DNA of 64,000 bases from Planctomycetota bacterium. Its GTDB lineage: Bacteria; Planctomycetota; Uabimicrobiia; Uabimicrobiales; JABWCH01. Of this stretch, positions 35,910 through 45,009 are shown piece after piece; position 1 is the first letter of the stretch, and every line of letters starts with the position of its first letter. A program made the translations under genes and the position numbers. The notes under the pieces are model-generated. The model saw only the letters and a list, made by a program, of their open reading frames with translations. It made no database searches and was not told the origin of the DNA. The stretch lies in NCBI GenBank assembly GCA_017993505.1, contig JAGOMP010000003.1:1-64000 (forward strand), in the 5' to 3' direction.

Positions 35910-37964
35910 ATGAAATTTATGATTTTAGGAGTATGTTTTTTAATGATGGTACCTATATTTGCACAAAGTGTAATCCCTGCTCCTTGTGTAGAAGAAGTCA
36001 TTCAAGATTTAGTCACAACACACGGTGAAGCACAACAATTTCGTATAGAACGAGGTGTTCGTCAATGTGCTTCTTTGTGGCGAGAAGTAGATGGTTCAGA
36101 AGAAGATTTTGTCAAATTTTGCAAAGAACGTTTCTTAAGTGAAGAGGCGGGAGTAGAAAATTTATTTGCAAAATTTTCTCATTATATTGAAATCTTAAAT
36201 GGACTTCGCAATAGAATGAATGTAGACTTACAAAAGTTTGTTCATTTAGATATGGGGCCTATCTCTGAAATTGATCGTCTATTTAGTGAATATGATCCTG
36301 GTGCTCATATACAAGAAGATCTATATCTAAATAAAATTGCCTTTGTCGTTGCTCTGAATTTCCCTCACTATACTTTAAAAGAAAAAACTGAACTTGGGGA
36401 AACATGGACACGAAAAGAATGGGCATATGCTCGTTTAGGTGATAAATTCACTTCACGTGTACCTGCAGACTTGATTCAAAAATGGGGACAAATTCAAATT
36501 CAATCTGATGCCTATTTTGGAGATTACAACGTTCATATTGGACAACTTGTAGATGAAAATCAAAAACCTTATTTTGACGTTGATAAAGCTTTGATTACGC
36601 ATTGGGGATTACGTGATGAATTAAAAGCTTTATATGCTTTAAAAGAAGATGGTTTAGAAAAACAAAGAGCCATTCAAGCTGTTATGCTAAATATTATTTC
36701 GCAAGAAATTCCTGCGGCTATGATTAGTTCTACAGAATATACTTGGAATCCTCATACAAATACTGTTTGGAAAGATGGGCAAGAAGTAGAAGTTGCTCGT
36801 GAAATGGATGCACGTTATCAAGTTATGTTAAACAACTTCCATATTTTAAAAGAAATGGATCCCTACTATCCTACAGAACCAACATATATTTTACGAAATT
36901 CTGAAATTGATATGGAAATTCCAATGGACGACATCGAACAATTGTTCTCAGATTTCCTAAAAGATCCAGTTTCTAAAGACGTTGCAGAAGTCATTCGTCA
37001 TAAAATATCTCGAAAATTAGAAACTTTTGATATTTGGTATGATGGATTTAAACCTCGAAGTGATATTGCTGAAACAGAATTAGACGCTATTGTCAAACAA
37101 GTATATACTGATGTAGAAACTTTTAAAAAATTAATTCCCAATATTTTATTAAAACTTGGTTATTCACAAAAGCAAGCCGATCATTTATCTCAACACATTG
37201 TAGTAGAACCTGCTCGTGGTGCTGGTCATGCTTGGGGACCAGAAATGAAAGGCGAAAAAGCATATTTACGAACTCGCACTCCCAAAGGTGGCATGGATTA
37301 TAAAGGTTTCAATATTGCTATGCACGAACTAGGTCATAATGTAGAACAAATTATGACTCTATATGATATTGACCACTATGCATTGCGAGGTGTTCCTAAC
37401 ACAGCTTTTACAGAAGCTTGGGCATTTATATTTCAAGAACGAGATTTACAAGTTTTAGGTGTAACAAATCAAAATCCTTTAGCAAAACATTGGAGCGTTC
37501 TAGACAATTTTTGGTCAGCACGTGAAATTATGGGCGTTTCTCTTGTTGATATTCGCTTGTGGAAATGGCTCTATCAAAATCCCGATGCAACAGCTGCAGA
37601 TTTACGAGTTGCTGCTATGAAAATTGCAAAAGATGTTTGGAACGAATTTTTCGCAGATACTTTTGAGATTAAAGATTCTACTATATTAGCAATTTATTCT
37701 CATATGATTGCATATCCTCTATATTTATCTGCTTATCCTATTGGCCATTTAATTGAATTTCAACTAGAGAAACAATTAGAAGGTAAAAATATGGGAGAAG
37801 AAATGGAACGTATTTATTGTGCAGGACGCATCATTCCTCAATTATGGATGAAAAATGCAGTAAATACAAAACTTTCTGGTGCTCCTATGTTAGAAGCTGT
37901 TCAAAATGCTTTAGATGCTTTAGTAGAAGTAGAAGATCTAGATAAAAACGTAGAAGATTTCTAA
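35910..37964 (+). CDS. Secreted gluzincin-type zinc metallopeptidase
   Basis: 684 aa from ATG 35910, giving signal peptide MKFMILGVCFLMMVPIFAQS; AAAGG lies 10 nt upstream, and the ATGs at 35892 and 35904 are alternatives. Zinc motif HELGH (His472, Glu473, His476) in NIAMHELGHNVEQ, with Glu502 in TEAWAFIFQ 26 residues later as likely third ligand, the gluzincin arrangement. The mostly helical body resembles the M2/M3/M32 fold, but I cannot assign a MEROPS family. It probably degrades extracellular peptides together with the C69 enzyme. Own promoter and terminator. Confidence 0.75.
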   Translation: MKFMILGVCFLMMVPIFAQSVIPAPCVEEVIQDLVTTHGEAQQFRIERGVRQCASLWREVDGSEEDFVKFCKERFLSEEAGVENLFAKFSHYIEILNGLRNRMNVDLQKFVHLDMGPISEIDRLFSEYDPGAHIQEDLYLNKIAFVVALNFPHYTLKEKTELGETWTRKEWAYARLGDKFTSRVPADLIQKWGQIQIQSDAYFGDYNVHIGQLVDENQKPYFDVDKALITHWGLRDELKALYALKEDGLEKQRAIQAVMLNIISQEIPAAMISSTEYTWNPHTNTVWKDGQEVEVAREMDARYQVMLNNFHILKEMDPYYPTEPTYILRNSEIDMEIPMDDIEQLFSDFLKDPVSKDVAEVIRHKISRKLETFDIWYDGFKPRSDIAETELDAIVKQVYTDVETFKKLIPNILLKLGYSQKQADHLSQHIVVEPARGAGHAWGPEMKGEKAYLRTRTPKGGMDYKGFNIAMHELGHNVEQIMTLYDIDHYALRGVPNTAFTEAWAFIFQERDLQVLGVTNQNPLAKHWSVLDNFWSAREIMGVSLVDIRLWKWLYQNPDATAADLRVAAMKIAKDVWNEFFADTFEIKDSTILAIYSHMIAYPLYLSAYPIGHLIEFQLEKQLEGKNMGEEMERIYCAGRIIPQLWMKNAVNTKLSGAPMLEAVQNALDALVEVEDLDKNVEDF

Positions 37965-37978
37965 AATTTTTATACAAT

Positions 37979-38008
37979 AAACAGGCTAATTTTTAGCCTG
38001 TTTATTTT
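37979..38008 (+). terminator. Terminator after the metallopeptidase
   Basis: 11-bp stem AAACAGGCTAA with TTAGCCTGTTT, TTT loop, then ATTTTT. Confidence 0.88.
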
Positions 38009-38063
38009 TGTATAGTCTCCTATATTTATTTTTTGAAGTCCCCTATAAATAATAGAGGTTTTT

Positions 38064-38705
38064 ATGAATTGTAAAGCCATATTTTTTGATTTAGATGGAA
38101 CATTAGTAGATTCTGGAACAGACATTGCAAATTGCATCAACTTTACACGAACTCATTATGGATTGCAAGAATTGACGCAAGAGCATATTATTTCATCTGT
38201 TGGAGATGGAATGAAAGTTTTAGTACAACGAGTATTTCCAGAATTTCAAATTACAGAATTGCACGATGTAGGAAAAGTTTTCTATGATTTTTATTTAACA
38301 CATCTATTAGACAATACAAAACCATATGAAGGCGTTCTAGAAACATTGGAACACTTTAAAGACAAGAAAAAAGCAGTCATTACCAATAAACATTATGAGC
38401 CTTCTGTAATGATTTTAGAAGGATTAGGTTTAGCAAAATATTTTGAAATTGTTCTGGGTGGAGATTCAACTAAACTCATTAAACCAGATCCCTTTCCTCT
38501 ACAAAAAGTGATGGAACAATTTCAAGTTTTACCTACAGAAACAGTAATGGTAGGTGATGGACCAACAGATATACTTGCTGCAAAAGCTGCTAATGTGTGT
38601 GTATGTGCCATAGGATATGGTCAAAAACCAGTAGAACATCTCATCTCGTTAGAACCAGATCATGTGGTTCATCATTTTTCAGAATTACAACAAATCATTT
38701 TTTAA
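38064..38705 (+). CDS. gph: HAD-family phosphatase (phosphoglycolate phosphatase-like)
   Basis: 213 aa. HAD motif I FFDLDGTLVDS, cap domain, motif II VITNK, motif III Lys in KLIKPDPFP, motif IV GDGPTDILAAKAA. Order and length fit Gph/PGP-type enzymes that clear 2-phosphoglycolate. Phosphonoacetaldehyde hydrolase is unlikely because its conserved cap lysine context is not seen. RBS AGAGG. Confidence 0.8.
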   Translation: MNCKAIFFDLDGTLVDSGTDIANCINFTRTHYGLQELTQEHIISSVGDGMKVLVQRVFPEFQITELHDVGKVFYDFYLTHLLDNTKPYEGVLETLEHFKDKKKAVITNKHYEPSVMILEGLGLAKYFEIVLGGDSTKLIKPDPFPLQKVMEQFQVLPTETVMVGDGPTDILAAKAANVCVCAIGYGQKPVEHLISLEPDHVVHHFSELQQIIF

Positions 38706-38748
38706 CAATAGCCAACAAAGACACATTTTGTAATAGGATTGAATATTT

Positions 38749-39744
38749 GTGCGTATTTTTACATTTATTTTCATTTTATTAATACTAAGTCTCTTAGGTT
38801 GCTACTTTCATCTTATCACAGGAAGTTGGGAAATTTCCTTACAAGATATATGTCAAGAATGTTGGAATGGATTATGGGGACAAAACAAAAGTAATGTTTT
38901 TTTAGTTGTTTGGGGAAGTCGATTACCACGTTTCTTAGTTGGATTTTTTGTGGGTGCCTCTTTAAGTGTGGCAGGTTGCATTATGCAAGCAATTTTTCAA
39001 AATCCAATGGCATCTCCTGGTGTAATGGGGGCTTCTTCTGCAGGTATTTTTGGTGCTGTACTTTGTTTGAGCATTGGTTTAGTCCAATGGCTACCTTTAT
39101 TTGCTATTTTGGCCTCCTTACTTTCCTTATTATTTGTCTATATGTTGGCTTTAAGTATGGGGCGATTGTCTGTTGTTTCCTTGCTATTAATTGGCATGGC
39201 TATTTCTCTATTTTTTTCGAGTGTTGTCACATTCATCATTACTATTTCTCTTCATGATTGGGAAGTAGGGCGAAATATTCTTTCATGGACACTGGGTGAA
39301 CTCACAGATAGAAGATGGGAACATGTATATATTATTTTGCCTTGTTTTTTTATTGGCCTTGCTATTATTATTTATTTTTTACGAGATTTAGACCTTTTAG
39401 TCCATGGTGAAGAAATGGCCATGAATTTAGGAGTGTCTGTGAGTACATCAAGATTTTATTTACTCTTAGCAAGTTCCATTTTAACAGGTGGAGCAGTGGG
39501 AGTAGCTGGTATGATCGGCTTTGTTGGACTTATCATTCCTCATTTAGCACGCTATTTTGTAGGAAATGGACATCATAGACTTGTCTTTGCTTCTGCATTG
39601 TTGGGAGGTAGCTTTTTAGTATATTGTGATTTATTTGTACGAATTTTTTCTCAATGGGACTTACGAATGGGAACTGTAACTGGAATGTTGGGTGCACCAT
39701 ATTTTATCTTTCTTATTCTAAAAAATCAGCAAAATCAGACATAG
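38749..39744 (+). CDS. FecCD/BtuC-type ABC transporter permease
   Basis: 331 aa from GTG 38749 with AGGA 11 nt upstream. About ten membrane helices. Family motifs: RLPRFLVGFFVGASLSVAGC, IFQNPMASPGVMGAS, WTLGELTDRRW, LGVSVSTSRF and GMIGFVGLIIPHLARYFVG (the coupling region to the ATPase). It imports siderophore-iron, haem or cobalamin in known systems. No substrate-binding protein or ATPase gene is adjacent, so it must work with subunits encoded elsewhere or be a remnant. Confidence 0.9.
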   Translation: MRIFTFIFILLILSLLGCYFHLITGSWEISLQDICQECWNGLWGQNKSNVFLVVWGSRLPRFLVGFFVGASLSVAGCIMQAIFQNPMASPGVMGASSAGIFGAVLCLSIGLVQWLPLFAILASLLSLLFVYMLALSMGRLSVVSLLLIGMAISLFFSSVVTFIITISLHDWEVGRNILSWTLGELTDRRWEHVYIILPCFFIGLAIIIYFLRDLDLLVHGEEMAMNLGVSVSTSRFYLLLASSILTGGAVGVAGMIGFVGLIIPHLARYFVGNGHHRLVFASALLGGSFLVYCDLFVRIFSQWDLRMGTVTGMLGAPYFIFLILKNQQNQT

Positions 39745-39785
39745 AAATGTGCAAACCATGAACCATACATATAAAAATTTTAATA

Positions 39786-39956
39786 TATAAGATGTTATAA
39801 TCACTTTTATAGTGCGTTTATTTATTCCATTAAGAAAATTTTATATAAGATATTATAATCACTTTTATAGTGCGTTTATTTATTCCATTAAGAAAATTTT
39901 ATATAAGATATTATAATCACTTTTATAGTGCGTTTATTTATTCCATTAAGAAAATT
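39786..39956. repeat. Three tandem copies of a 58-bp intergenic unit
   Basis: Copies start at 39786, 39844 and 39902, nearly identical (one G/A difference near the start, shortened end of the third). They fill the gap before the ADP-dependent kinase gene and end at its RBS. Each copy contains TTATAATCAC, so any promoter or regulator site in the unit is triplicated. Confidence 0.95.
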
Positions 39957-39969
39957 ATAAGGAAAACAA

Positions 39970-41379
39970 ATGAAAAAAAATTGGCAAACATGGTATAAAA
40001 TTGCAAAAGAAAAAATAGAAAATTTTCCCAATATTGGTGGGATTATTAGTGCATGGAATACAAATATTGACGCTGTAGTTAAATTATCTGGTAGTCAAAT
40101 TAAAACATTGTTGCAGAACTACACAACTTTAGATAATCAGGAAGAAAAAATTATCCATTCGCCCCAAGATGTATTGCGAGGTCTTATACAATGTTTTGAA
40201 AATGGGATTGCAGAAGAGTGGATCGTAAGCAATGAAGAAACATTTGAATGGATGAAAAAAAATATTGGTTATCAAAAACTACAAATGGGAGGACAAGGAG
40301 GAATTATTGCAAATACAGCTGCTGTCTGTGGCATTCATCCTGTGTTTGTCCATTGTGCTTCCCTTCCTAAAATGCAAGCAGATTTATTCCTAGATTTAGA
40401 TAATTTACTTTCTTTTAATCAAAATAACGAGCCTCAAAAAGCTTGTCAAATCGATCGTTCTCAAGATATACCTCTTATCCATTGGATTTTAGAATTTGAT
40501 GGAAATGATTCCTTCACATTCCAAGATAAAACCATCACATGCCCTAAATCAAATAGATTTATTGCTACATATGATCCTTTGAATTTATTATTGCATATAG
40601 ATCCAGCATTTCAACAAGGAATTCAAAAAACAGAACAAAAGATTAACTTTATTTTTCTAGCTGGCTACCATCTTTTACAAGAAATATTATATAATGGACA
40701 AAAAGGTGAAGACAAAATCAAAAATTCCATGGACATACTTCAACAATGGAAAATAAAACATAAAGACAGCATTGTTCACTTTGAATTTGCATCTACCCAA
40801 GACATATCTATGAGAGAAACTATGCTAAACAAAATTGCAACACAAGTAGACAGTTTAGGATGCAATGAACGAGAATTGATCGATATTTTAGAAATTTTAA
40901 ATTTGCCAGACTTACAAAAAAAATGCAATGAAACAACAAATAGCATCCATTTATTTCAAGGTCTTTTACATCTATTCCAATACTTGCAAATTCCAAGAAT
41001 ACAACTTCATATGTTTGGTCTATATATTACAATAAGTCAAAAAACAGCAAATATTTCTCCTACGCAAAATCGTGATGGAATGATCACTGCTGCTACCATT
41101 GCAGCTACAAAAGCAGGAACAGGAACAGTCTATGATAAAGACAACTTACTCTGGGGATATGGAAAAGAAATTCATGATGTTTCTGTCCAAGAATTGCAAA
41201 ATTTACACCAATATCTCACCGAACAGTTTGGGTCTAACGATTTAGATAAAACAGGAATCGCACAATTCCCAGAATTTGATATTATTGCAGTTCCTACCAT
41301 TGTCATTGATAAGCCAATCACACTTGTAGGAATGGGAGATACTATTTCGTCTATTTCCTTACTGGCTGCCAAAGCATAA
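39970..41379 (+). CDS. ADP-dependent phosphofructokinase/glucokinase family sugar kinase
   Basis: 469 aa, length and layout of the ADP-PFK/GK family (ribokinase-like fold). WNTNIDAVV at the N-terminus, QMGGQGGIIANTAAV (sugar/nucleotide site), FEFASTQD, CNERE, and C-terminal LVGMGDTISS, whose Asp457 in the GxGD motif is the catalytic base. Such kinases use ADP as donor and are mostly archaeal, with scattered bacterial and animal members. Whether the substrate is glucose or fructose-6-phosphate cannot be told. RBS AAGGA. Upstream lie three 58-bp repeats; downstream a bidirectional terminator. Confidence 0.85.
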   Translation: MKKNWQTWYKIAKEKIENFPNIGGIISAWNTNIDAVVKLSGSQIKTLLQNYTTLDNQEEKIIHSPQDVLRGLIQCFENGIAEEWIVSNEETFEWMKKNIGYQKLQMGGQGGIIANTAAVCGIHPVFVHCASLPKMQADLFLDLDNLLSFNQNNEPQKACQIDRSQDIPLIHWILEFDGNDSFTFQDKTITCPKSNRFIATYDPLNLLLHIDPAFQQGIQKTEQKINFIFLAGYHLLQEILYNGQKGEDKIKNSMDILQQWKIKHKDSIVHFEFASTQDISMRETMLNKIATQVDSLGCNERELIDILEILNLPDLQKKCNETTNSIHLFQGLLHLFQYLQIPRIQLHMFGLYITISQKTANISPTQNRDGMITAATIAATKAGTGTVYDKDNLLWGYGKEIHDVSVQELQNLHQYLTEQFGSNDLDKTGIAQFPEFDIIAVPTIVIDKPITLVGMGDTISSISLLAAKA

Positions 41380-41411
41380 AAGTGTGTATTCAAAAAATCA
41401 TTAAACATATA

Positions 41412-41463
41412 AAAAAAGACAGGGATAGAATAGCTAAAAAATTATTTCTTCCCTGTCTTTTTT
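41412..41463. terminator. Bidirectional terminator between convergent genes
   Basis: 14-bp stem AAAAAAGACAGGGA (41412-41425) with TCCCTGTCTTTTTT (41450-41463). Serves the sugar kinase on plus and the PIN gene on minus; the PIN stop codon lies inside the loop. Confidence 0.9.
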
Positions 41464-41940
41464 TATTTTCTCAAAATCCATTTCTTGTGCATGCACAACC
41501 CAAGGAGCATATCGACCTATATGAATTAAATAATGGATATGCTCTTCAGCCTTTGCAATAGAGAGAATATTTTGTCGCACAAATTGAGTAATTAAAGATA
41601 AGCAACAATAATGAACAATAGAATTTGCATTACAATATTGTAAAATACCACCATCTTCTGTTAAAATACCATGAACATGTTCATTTTCATAATATAATTG
41701 TAAAAGTTTTTTATCTGTTTCAGAAAGTTTCTTTGAAAAAGAGCGTTGTTTTGTATTTTTAACAGTTACAATTTCTAATATTTGATAATATACTTTTTGT
41801 TCATTTTTTGTTGCTTTGACTGATAATTCTTGCAATACTTCTGGAATCGTAATGAGTTGATACATTCTTTCTATATATCTTAAAAGGTCAGCATGATATA
41901 AATAAATTAAGGCACAAGTATCAGTAATCAATGTTTGCAT
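41434..41940 (-). CDS. PIN-domain-like protein
   Basis: 168 aa from ATG 41940. PIN nuclease-like pattern: LITDTCALIYLYHADLL with the first Asp, ITIPEVLQEL with the second acid, LSETDKKLLQLYYE, and GILTEDGGILQYCNANSI with the C-terminal Asp. Chains of this kind are single-stranded RNases, often toxins. No small antitoxin gene is next to it, so a toxin role is unproven. The start codon directly abuts the outermost copy of a repeated gene end (41941). Confidence 0.65.
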   Translation of the reverse strand: MQTLITDTCALIYLYHADLLRYIERMYQLITIPEVLQELSVKATKNEQKVYYQILEIVTVKNTKQRSFSKKLSETDKKLLQLYYENEHVHGILTEDGGILQYCNANSIVHYCCLSLITQFVRQNILSIAKAEEHIHYLIHIGRYAPWVVHAQEMDFEKIKKDREEIIF

Positions 41941-42085
41941 TTTATATTTTAGCAACGAAAATCATTTTAAAATTGTCTATTTTTAATAAATTTATATTTT
42001 ATTTTTAATAAATTTATATTTTAGTAACGATAATCATTATAAATTGTGTATTTTTAATAAATTTATATTTTAGCAACAATAATCA
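41941..42085 (-). repeat. Two-and-a-half decayed copies of the RlmI-like gene's 3' end
   Basis: Copies at 41941-41990 and 42013-42061, plus a 22-bp partial copy (41991-42012), repeat the true gene end at 42062 onward. On the minus strand they would still read MIFVAKI-stop and MIIVTKI-stop, against MIIVAKI-stop in the gene. Confidence 0.93.
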
Positions 42086-43280
42086 TTTTTAAAGGGGTTT
42101 GTTCCCAACAAATGGGAAGCAAGGGATAATCTGGGCCTGCAGTAGATGTTTCTATAATGCGAAATGTGCTATCTGTTGCTTGCATAGCTTGATTAAATGT
42201 AATGAGAAAATCATTCCAATTGAGCATATTAGAACGTTCTGTGATAGCAAGGATGCCATTTTTTGTTAGAAGATTTGCCATGTTTGTATACAGTTGTTTG
42301 AGTTCTTGTTTCCCTTGCTCTACAGATGCTTGATCTTGCAGGAGACGTGGTGTATCTAAAATAATCATATCGTATTGCATGTCTGTGGGAAGTTGTGTCT
42401 TGTATAGATCAAGTTGTTGGAATGTAGCATTTTGTACTTTATTGAGTTGAGCATTATTTTTAGCTTGTTCCAATACATAGTTAGAATTATCTATGAATGT
42501 AACATGTTTTGCTTTTCCTTTTACTGCCATATATATTCCAAATGCACCTGTATAACAAAATGCATCTAAAACATTTTTATTGTTTGCATATTTTGAAAGT
42601 CTAAGTCTATTTTCTCTTTGATCTAGATAAAATCCTGTGTTTTGTCCTCGTTGCCAATCTACTTCAAATGGCAAATCATATTCTTTAATAGGAATAACTG
42701 TAGGAGGCGTTGCATTATCGTGGATTTGATATTCGATTTCTGGAAGACCTTCTTTTGTTCTATATCCTGAAGAATATCGTTCCATAATGGCTTCTGCTCT
42801 TGTTTCTTCTTTTAATATTTTTAAGAACATGTCTTTTCGACGTTCTATTCCAGGTGTTAAGAATTGTGCCACTAAAAAATCATTGTACTTATCTACAATA
42901 AGTCCTGGTATTCCATCAGATTCGCCATGAATTAAGCGAAATGCACTAGATTTAGTTCGCAGTAATAATGTATTATTGCGATAGTATAAAGCTTCTTTGA
43001 TTTTATCACGATAAAAGTTTTTATCAATTTTATGATGCAACTGCCAAGTGATTAGACGCACTCGAATCGATGAATTTAAACTTACATAACCTTTTGCTAT
43101 GAAGTTTAATTTATCGTCTAATACTTCTACTAGATCCCCATCTTCTGGTTGACCGCCTCGTATCTCTTGAATCGCTCCAGAAAAGACCCAAGGATTTTGA
43201 TTCCAAAATGGCTTTGCTTTTCCTTTTTTTAGTACTATTCTTGGTTTTTTAGGGTTGTAAAATTTTTTATTTTCGTTCAT
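42063..43280 (-). CDS. RlmI/RlmK-like SAM-dependent methyltransferase lacking the catalytic cysteine
   Basis: 405 aa from ATG 43280 (AAGGA 6 nt upstream); an upstream in-frame ATG at 43331 overlaps the FHA gene and lacks an RBS. PUA domain (residues 13-85), then a middle domain with SSGYRTKEGLP and QRGQNTGFYLDQRENR, and a Rossmann fold with VLDAFCYTGAFGIY and FIDNS. All this is RlmI-like (23S rRNA m5C). However, the motif IV DPPKF is DTPRL (309-313), and the motif VI Ser-Cys-Ser that carries the catalytic cysteine reads ERS (348-350). It may therefore have a different target atom. Confidence 0.85.
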   Translation of the reverse strand: MNENKKFYNPKKPRIVLKKGKAKPFWNQNPWVFSGAIQEIRGGQPEDGDLVEVLDDKLNFIAKGYVSLNSSIRVRLITWQLHHKIDKNFYRDKIKEALYYRNNTLLLRTKSSAFRLIHGESDGIPGLIVDKYNDFLVAQFLTPGIERRKDMFLKILKEETRAEAIMERYSSGYRTKEGLPEIEYQIHDNATPPTVIPIKEYDLPFEVDWQRGQNTGFYLDQRENRLRLSKYANNKNVLDAFCYTGAFGIYMAVKGKAKHVTFIDNSNYVLEQAKNNAQLNKVQNATFQQLDLYKTQLPTDMQYDMIILDTPRLLQDQASVEQGKQELKQLYTNMANLLTKNGILAITERSNMLNWNDFLITFNQAMQATDSTFRIIETSTAGPDYPLLPICWEQTPLKMIIVAKI

Positions 43281-43320
43281 GTTTTTCCTTGTTTTGATTT
43301 TCCATGTGTCGTTGCTTTGT

Positions 43321-44976
43321 TTATTCATCATTGTCTGGCGAATATGTCGTCATGAAAATACATTGAAATGTACCAATATCCAAGCGGTCTCCATTTTTTA
43401 AAGGACTCATGTACACTGCTTTCCCGTTTACTTTAGGGGGTCTGAATGCACCGATGTGATAAAGGTAAAAGCCTTTTTTCTCATGAATGATCACAGCATG
43501 TCGAGCACTTACAAGAAATCCGCCAGTAACTATTTCATTGTTGGAAGATTTTCCAAAAAAAACTCCTCGCTTTGTAATGGGAATTTTTTTCATAGTTCCA
43601 ACAACCATAAGATATGCAGGTGCTACGTCTCTTTGTTGGGCAAGACCACTAACATCAATGGCCATAGTTGTTGCCATAGCTTTAAAAGATTTTGTAGCTT
43701 TTTTATTTTTAATATTTTTTTTCTCTGATTTAGTAGCAAGTTTAGAGAGTTTGCTACTCATTTTTTGAAAATACAAAGTATGTTTGGCAAGAAAAATTTC
43801 ATCACCAGAATTCAGAACATGTTCGTAAATTCTCTGCCCTTTGATGAATGTTCCAGTCTTGCTTTGTTTATCTCGTAAGAAAAAGAGTTTTCCAATACGT
43901 TCAATTTCAGCATGAACGCGAGAAGTTCCTAAATTATTAATCACAATATCGCATTCTGCATCTCTACCAATGGTAACTAAATTTTTATCAAATACAAGAG
44001 TATCTATAATCTGACCAGAAAGTACAACTTTAATTTGAAAGGGCATTGTTTCCCCAATTTGTTGTTTGAGTTCTAATAATTTTTCATATTCTTCTTCCTC
44101 TTCTGGAGTTAGAACTCTTCCACTGGTTATTGCCTCTTCATTATTATAGTAATCTATGATTTCTTGGAATGGTGACTTAGCAGTTGTTTCAGGAATCACA
44201 GTATTTATTTGTTCATATTGATTAGGTGTTGTATCTTGAGCTACATTATTTGCTTGTACAGATTTTTTAGGTGTTGTATCTTGAGCTACATTATTTGCTT
44301 GTACAGATTTTTTAGGTATTGTATCTTGAGCTATAGTATTTGCTTGTACAGGTTTTTTAGGTGTTGTATCTTGAGCTATAGTATTTGCTTGTACAGGTTT
44401 TTTAGGTGTTGTATCTTGAGCCATAGTATTTGCTTGTACAGATTTTTTAGGTGTTGTATCTTGAGCCATAGTATTTGCTTGTACAGGTTTTTTAGGTGTT
44501 GTATCTTGAGCCATAGTATTTGCTTGTACAGGTTTTTTAGGTGTTGTATCTTGAGCCATAGTATTTACTTGTGTAGGTTGCTTAGCTGTTGTATTAGGAA
44601 CCATAGTATTCTCTTGATTAAATTTTTTTGTAATGAGATCATCATTAATCATGAAATCATCATTTTTCAAGAGGTCTTCATATGAGGGAATATTTAAATT
44701 GAAGTCTGCTGAATCCATTTCTTGCGTACTGACTCGGATAGCATTCATGGTTTCATCTTGAAATGTAGAAACATTATCTGTATTTGTGGAATTTTCTTCT
44801 GTACTAGCAAGTTTTTTGTCATCTAAAAAATTATATTCTTCTATTTCTTCTATTTCTGATTCAATGAGTTCACCGTAAACTATATCTTCCCCATATGTTT
44901 CATCGGAGAGATTCTCTTCTATTTTATTTTGACATTCTAATTGGCAATTGTATTTGCGAATTTTATTGGAATCCAT
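43321..44976 (-). CDS. Double-FHA protein with 15-residue repeats
   Basis: 551 aa, soluble. An acidic N-terminal ~100 residues are followed by about eight copies of a 15-residue unit (AQDTTPKKPVQANTM type), Thr-rich and likely disordered and phosphorylatable. Two C-terminal FHA domains follow: VTIGRDAECDIVINN, TSRVHAEIE, KTGTFIKGQ; and FFGKSSNNEIV, SARHAVII. The second is less canonical, lacking the R of GR. FHA domains bind phosphothreonine, so this could be a reader or scaffold for the many kinases here. RBS AAGG. Upstream on the minus strand is a possible structured RNA (45010-45067). Confidence 0.85.
   Translation of the reverse strand: MDSNKIRKYNCQLECQNKIEENLSDETYGEDIVYGELIESEIEEIEEYNFLDDKKLASTEENSTNTDNVSTFQDETMNAIRVSTQEMDSADFNLNIPSYEDLLKNDDFMINDDLITKKFNQENTMVPNTTAKQPTQVNTMAQDTTPKKPVQANTMAQDTTPKKPVQANTMAQDTTPKKSVQANTMAQDTTPKKPVQANTIAQDTTPKKPVQANTIAQDTIPKKSVQANNVAQDTTPKKSVQANNVAQDTTPNQYEQINTVIPETTAKSPFQEIIDYYNNEEAITSGRVLTPEEEEEYEKLLELKQQIGETMPFQIKVVLSGQIIDTLVFDKNLVTIGRDAECDIVINNLGTSRVHAEIERIGKLFFLRDKQSKTGTFIKGQRIYEHVLNSGDEIFLAKHTLYFQKMSSKLSKLATKSEKKNIKNKKATKSFKAMATTMAIDVSGLAQQRDVAPAYLMVVGTMKKIPITKRGVFFGKSSNNEIVTGGFLVSARHAVIIHEKKGFYLYHIGAFRPPKVNGKAVYMSPLKNGDRLDIGTFQCIFMTTYSPDNDE
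44222..44600 (-). repeat. About eight 45-bp tandem repeats inside the FHA gene
   Basis: In-frame 45-bp units differing by few bases encode the 15-residue repeat. The outermost copies are more diverged, suggesting expansion from the centre. Number of copies is likely variable between strains. Confidence 0.95.
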
Positions 44977-45009
44977 TTTTTTAACCTTTTAATTTATACT
45001 CAAGGATAA

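Noticed and set aside
39786-39956. CRISPR array
   Set aside because: The three 58-bp repeats are directly adjacent without unique spacers, and no cas gene is nearby.
41434-41940. Toxin-antitoxin pair
   Set aside because: Only the PIN-like protein is present; the adjacent sequence is repeat DNA with no antitoxin frame.
44209-44685. 158-residue plus-strand ORF with repeated CILSYSICLYRFFR-type units
   Set aside because: It is the antisense shadow of the 45-bp repeats in the FHA gene, which has the RBS and the domains.
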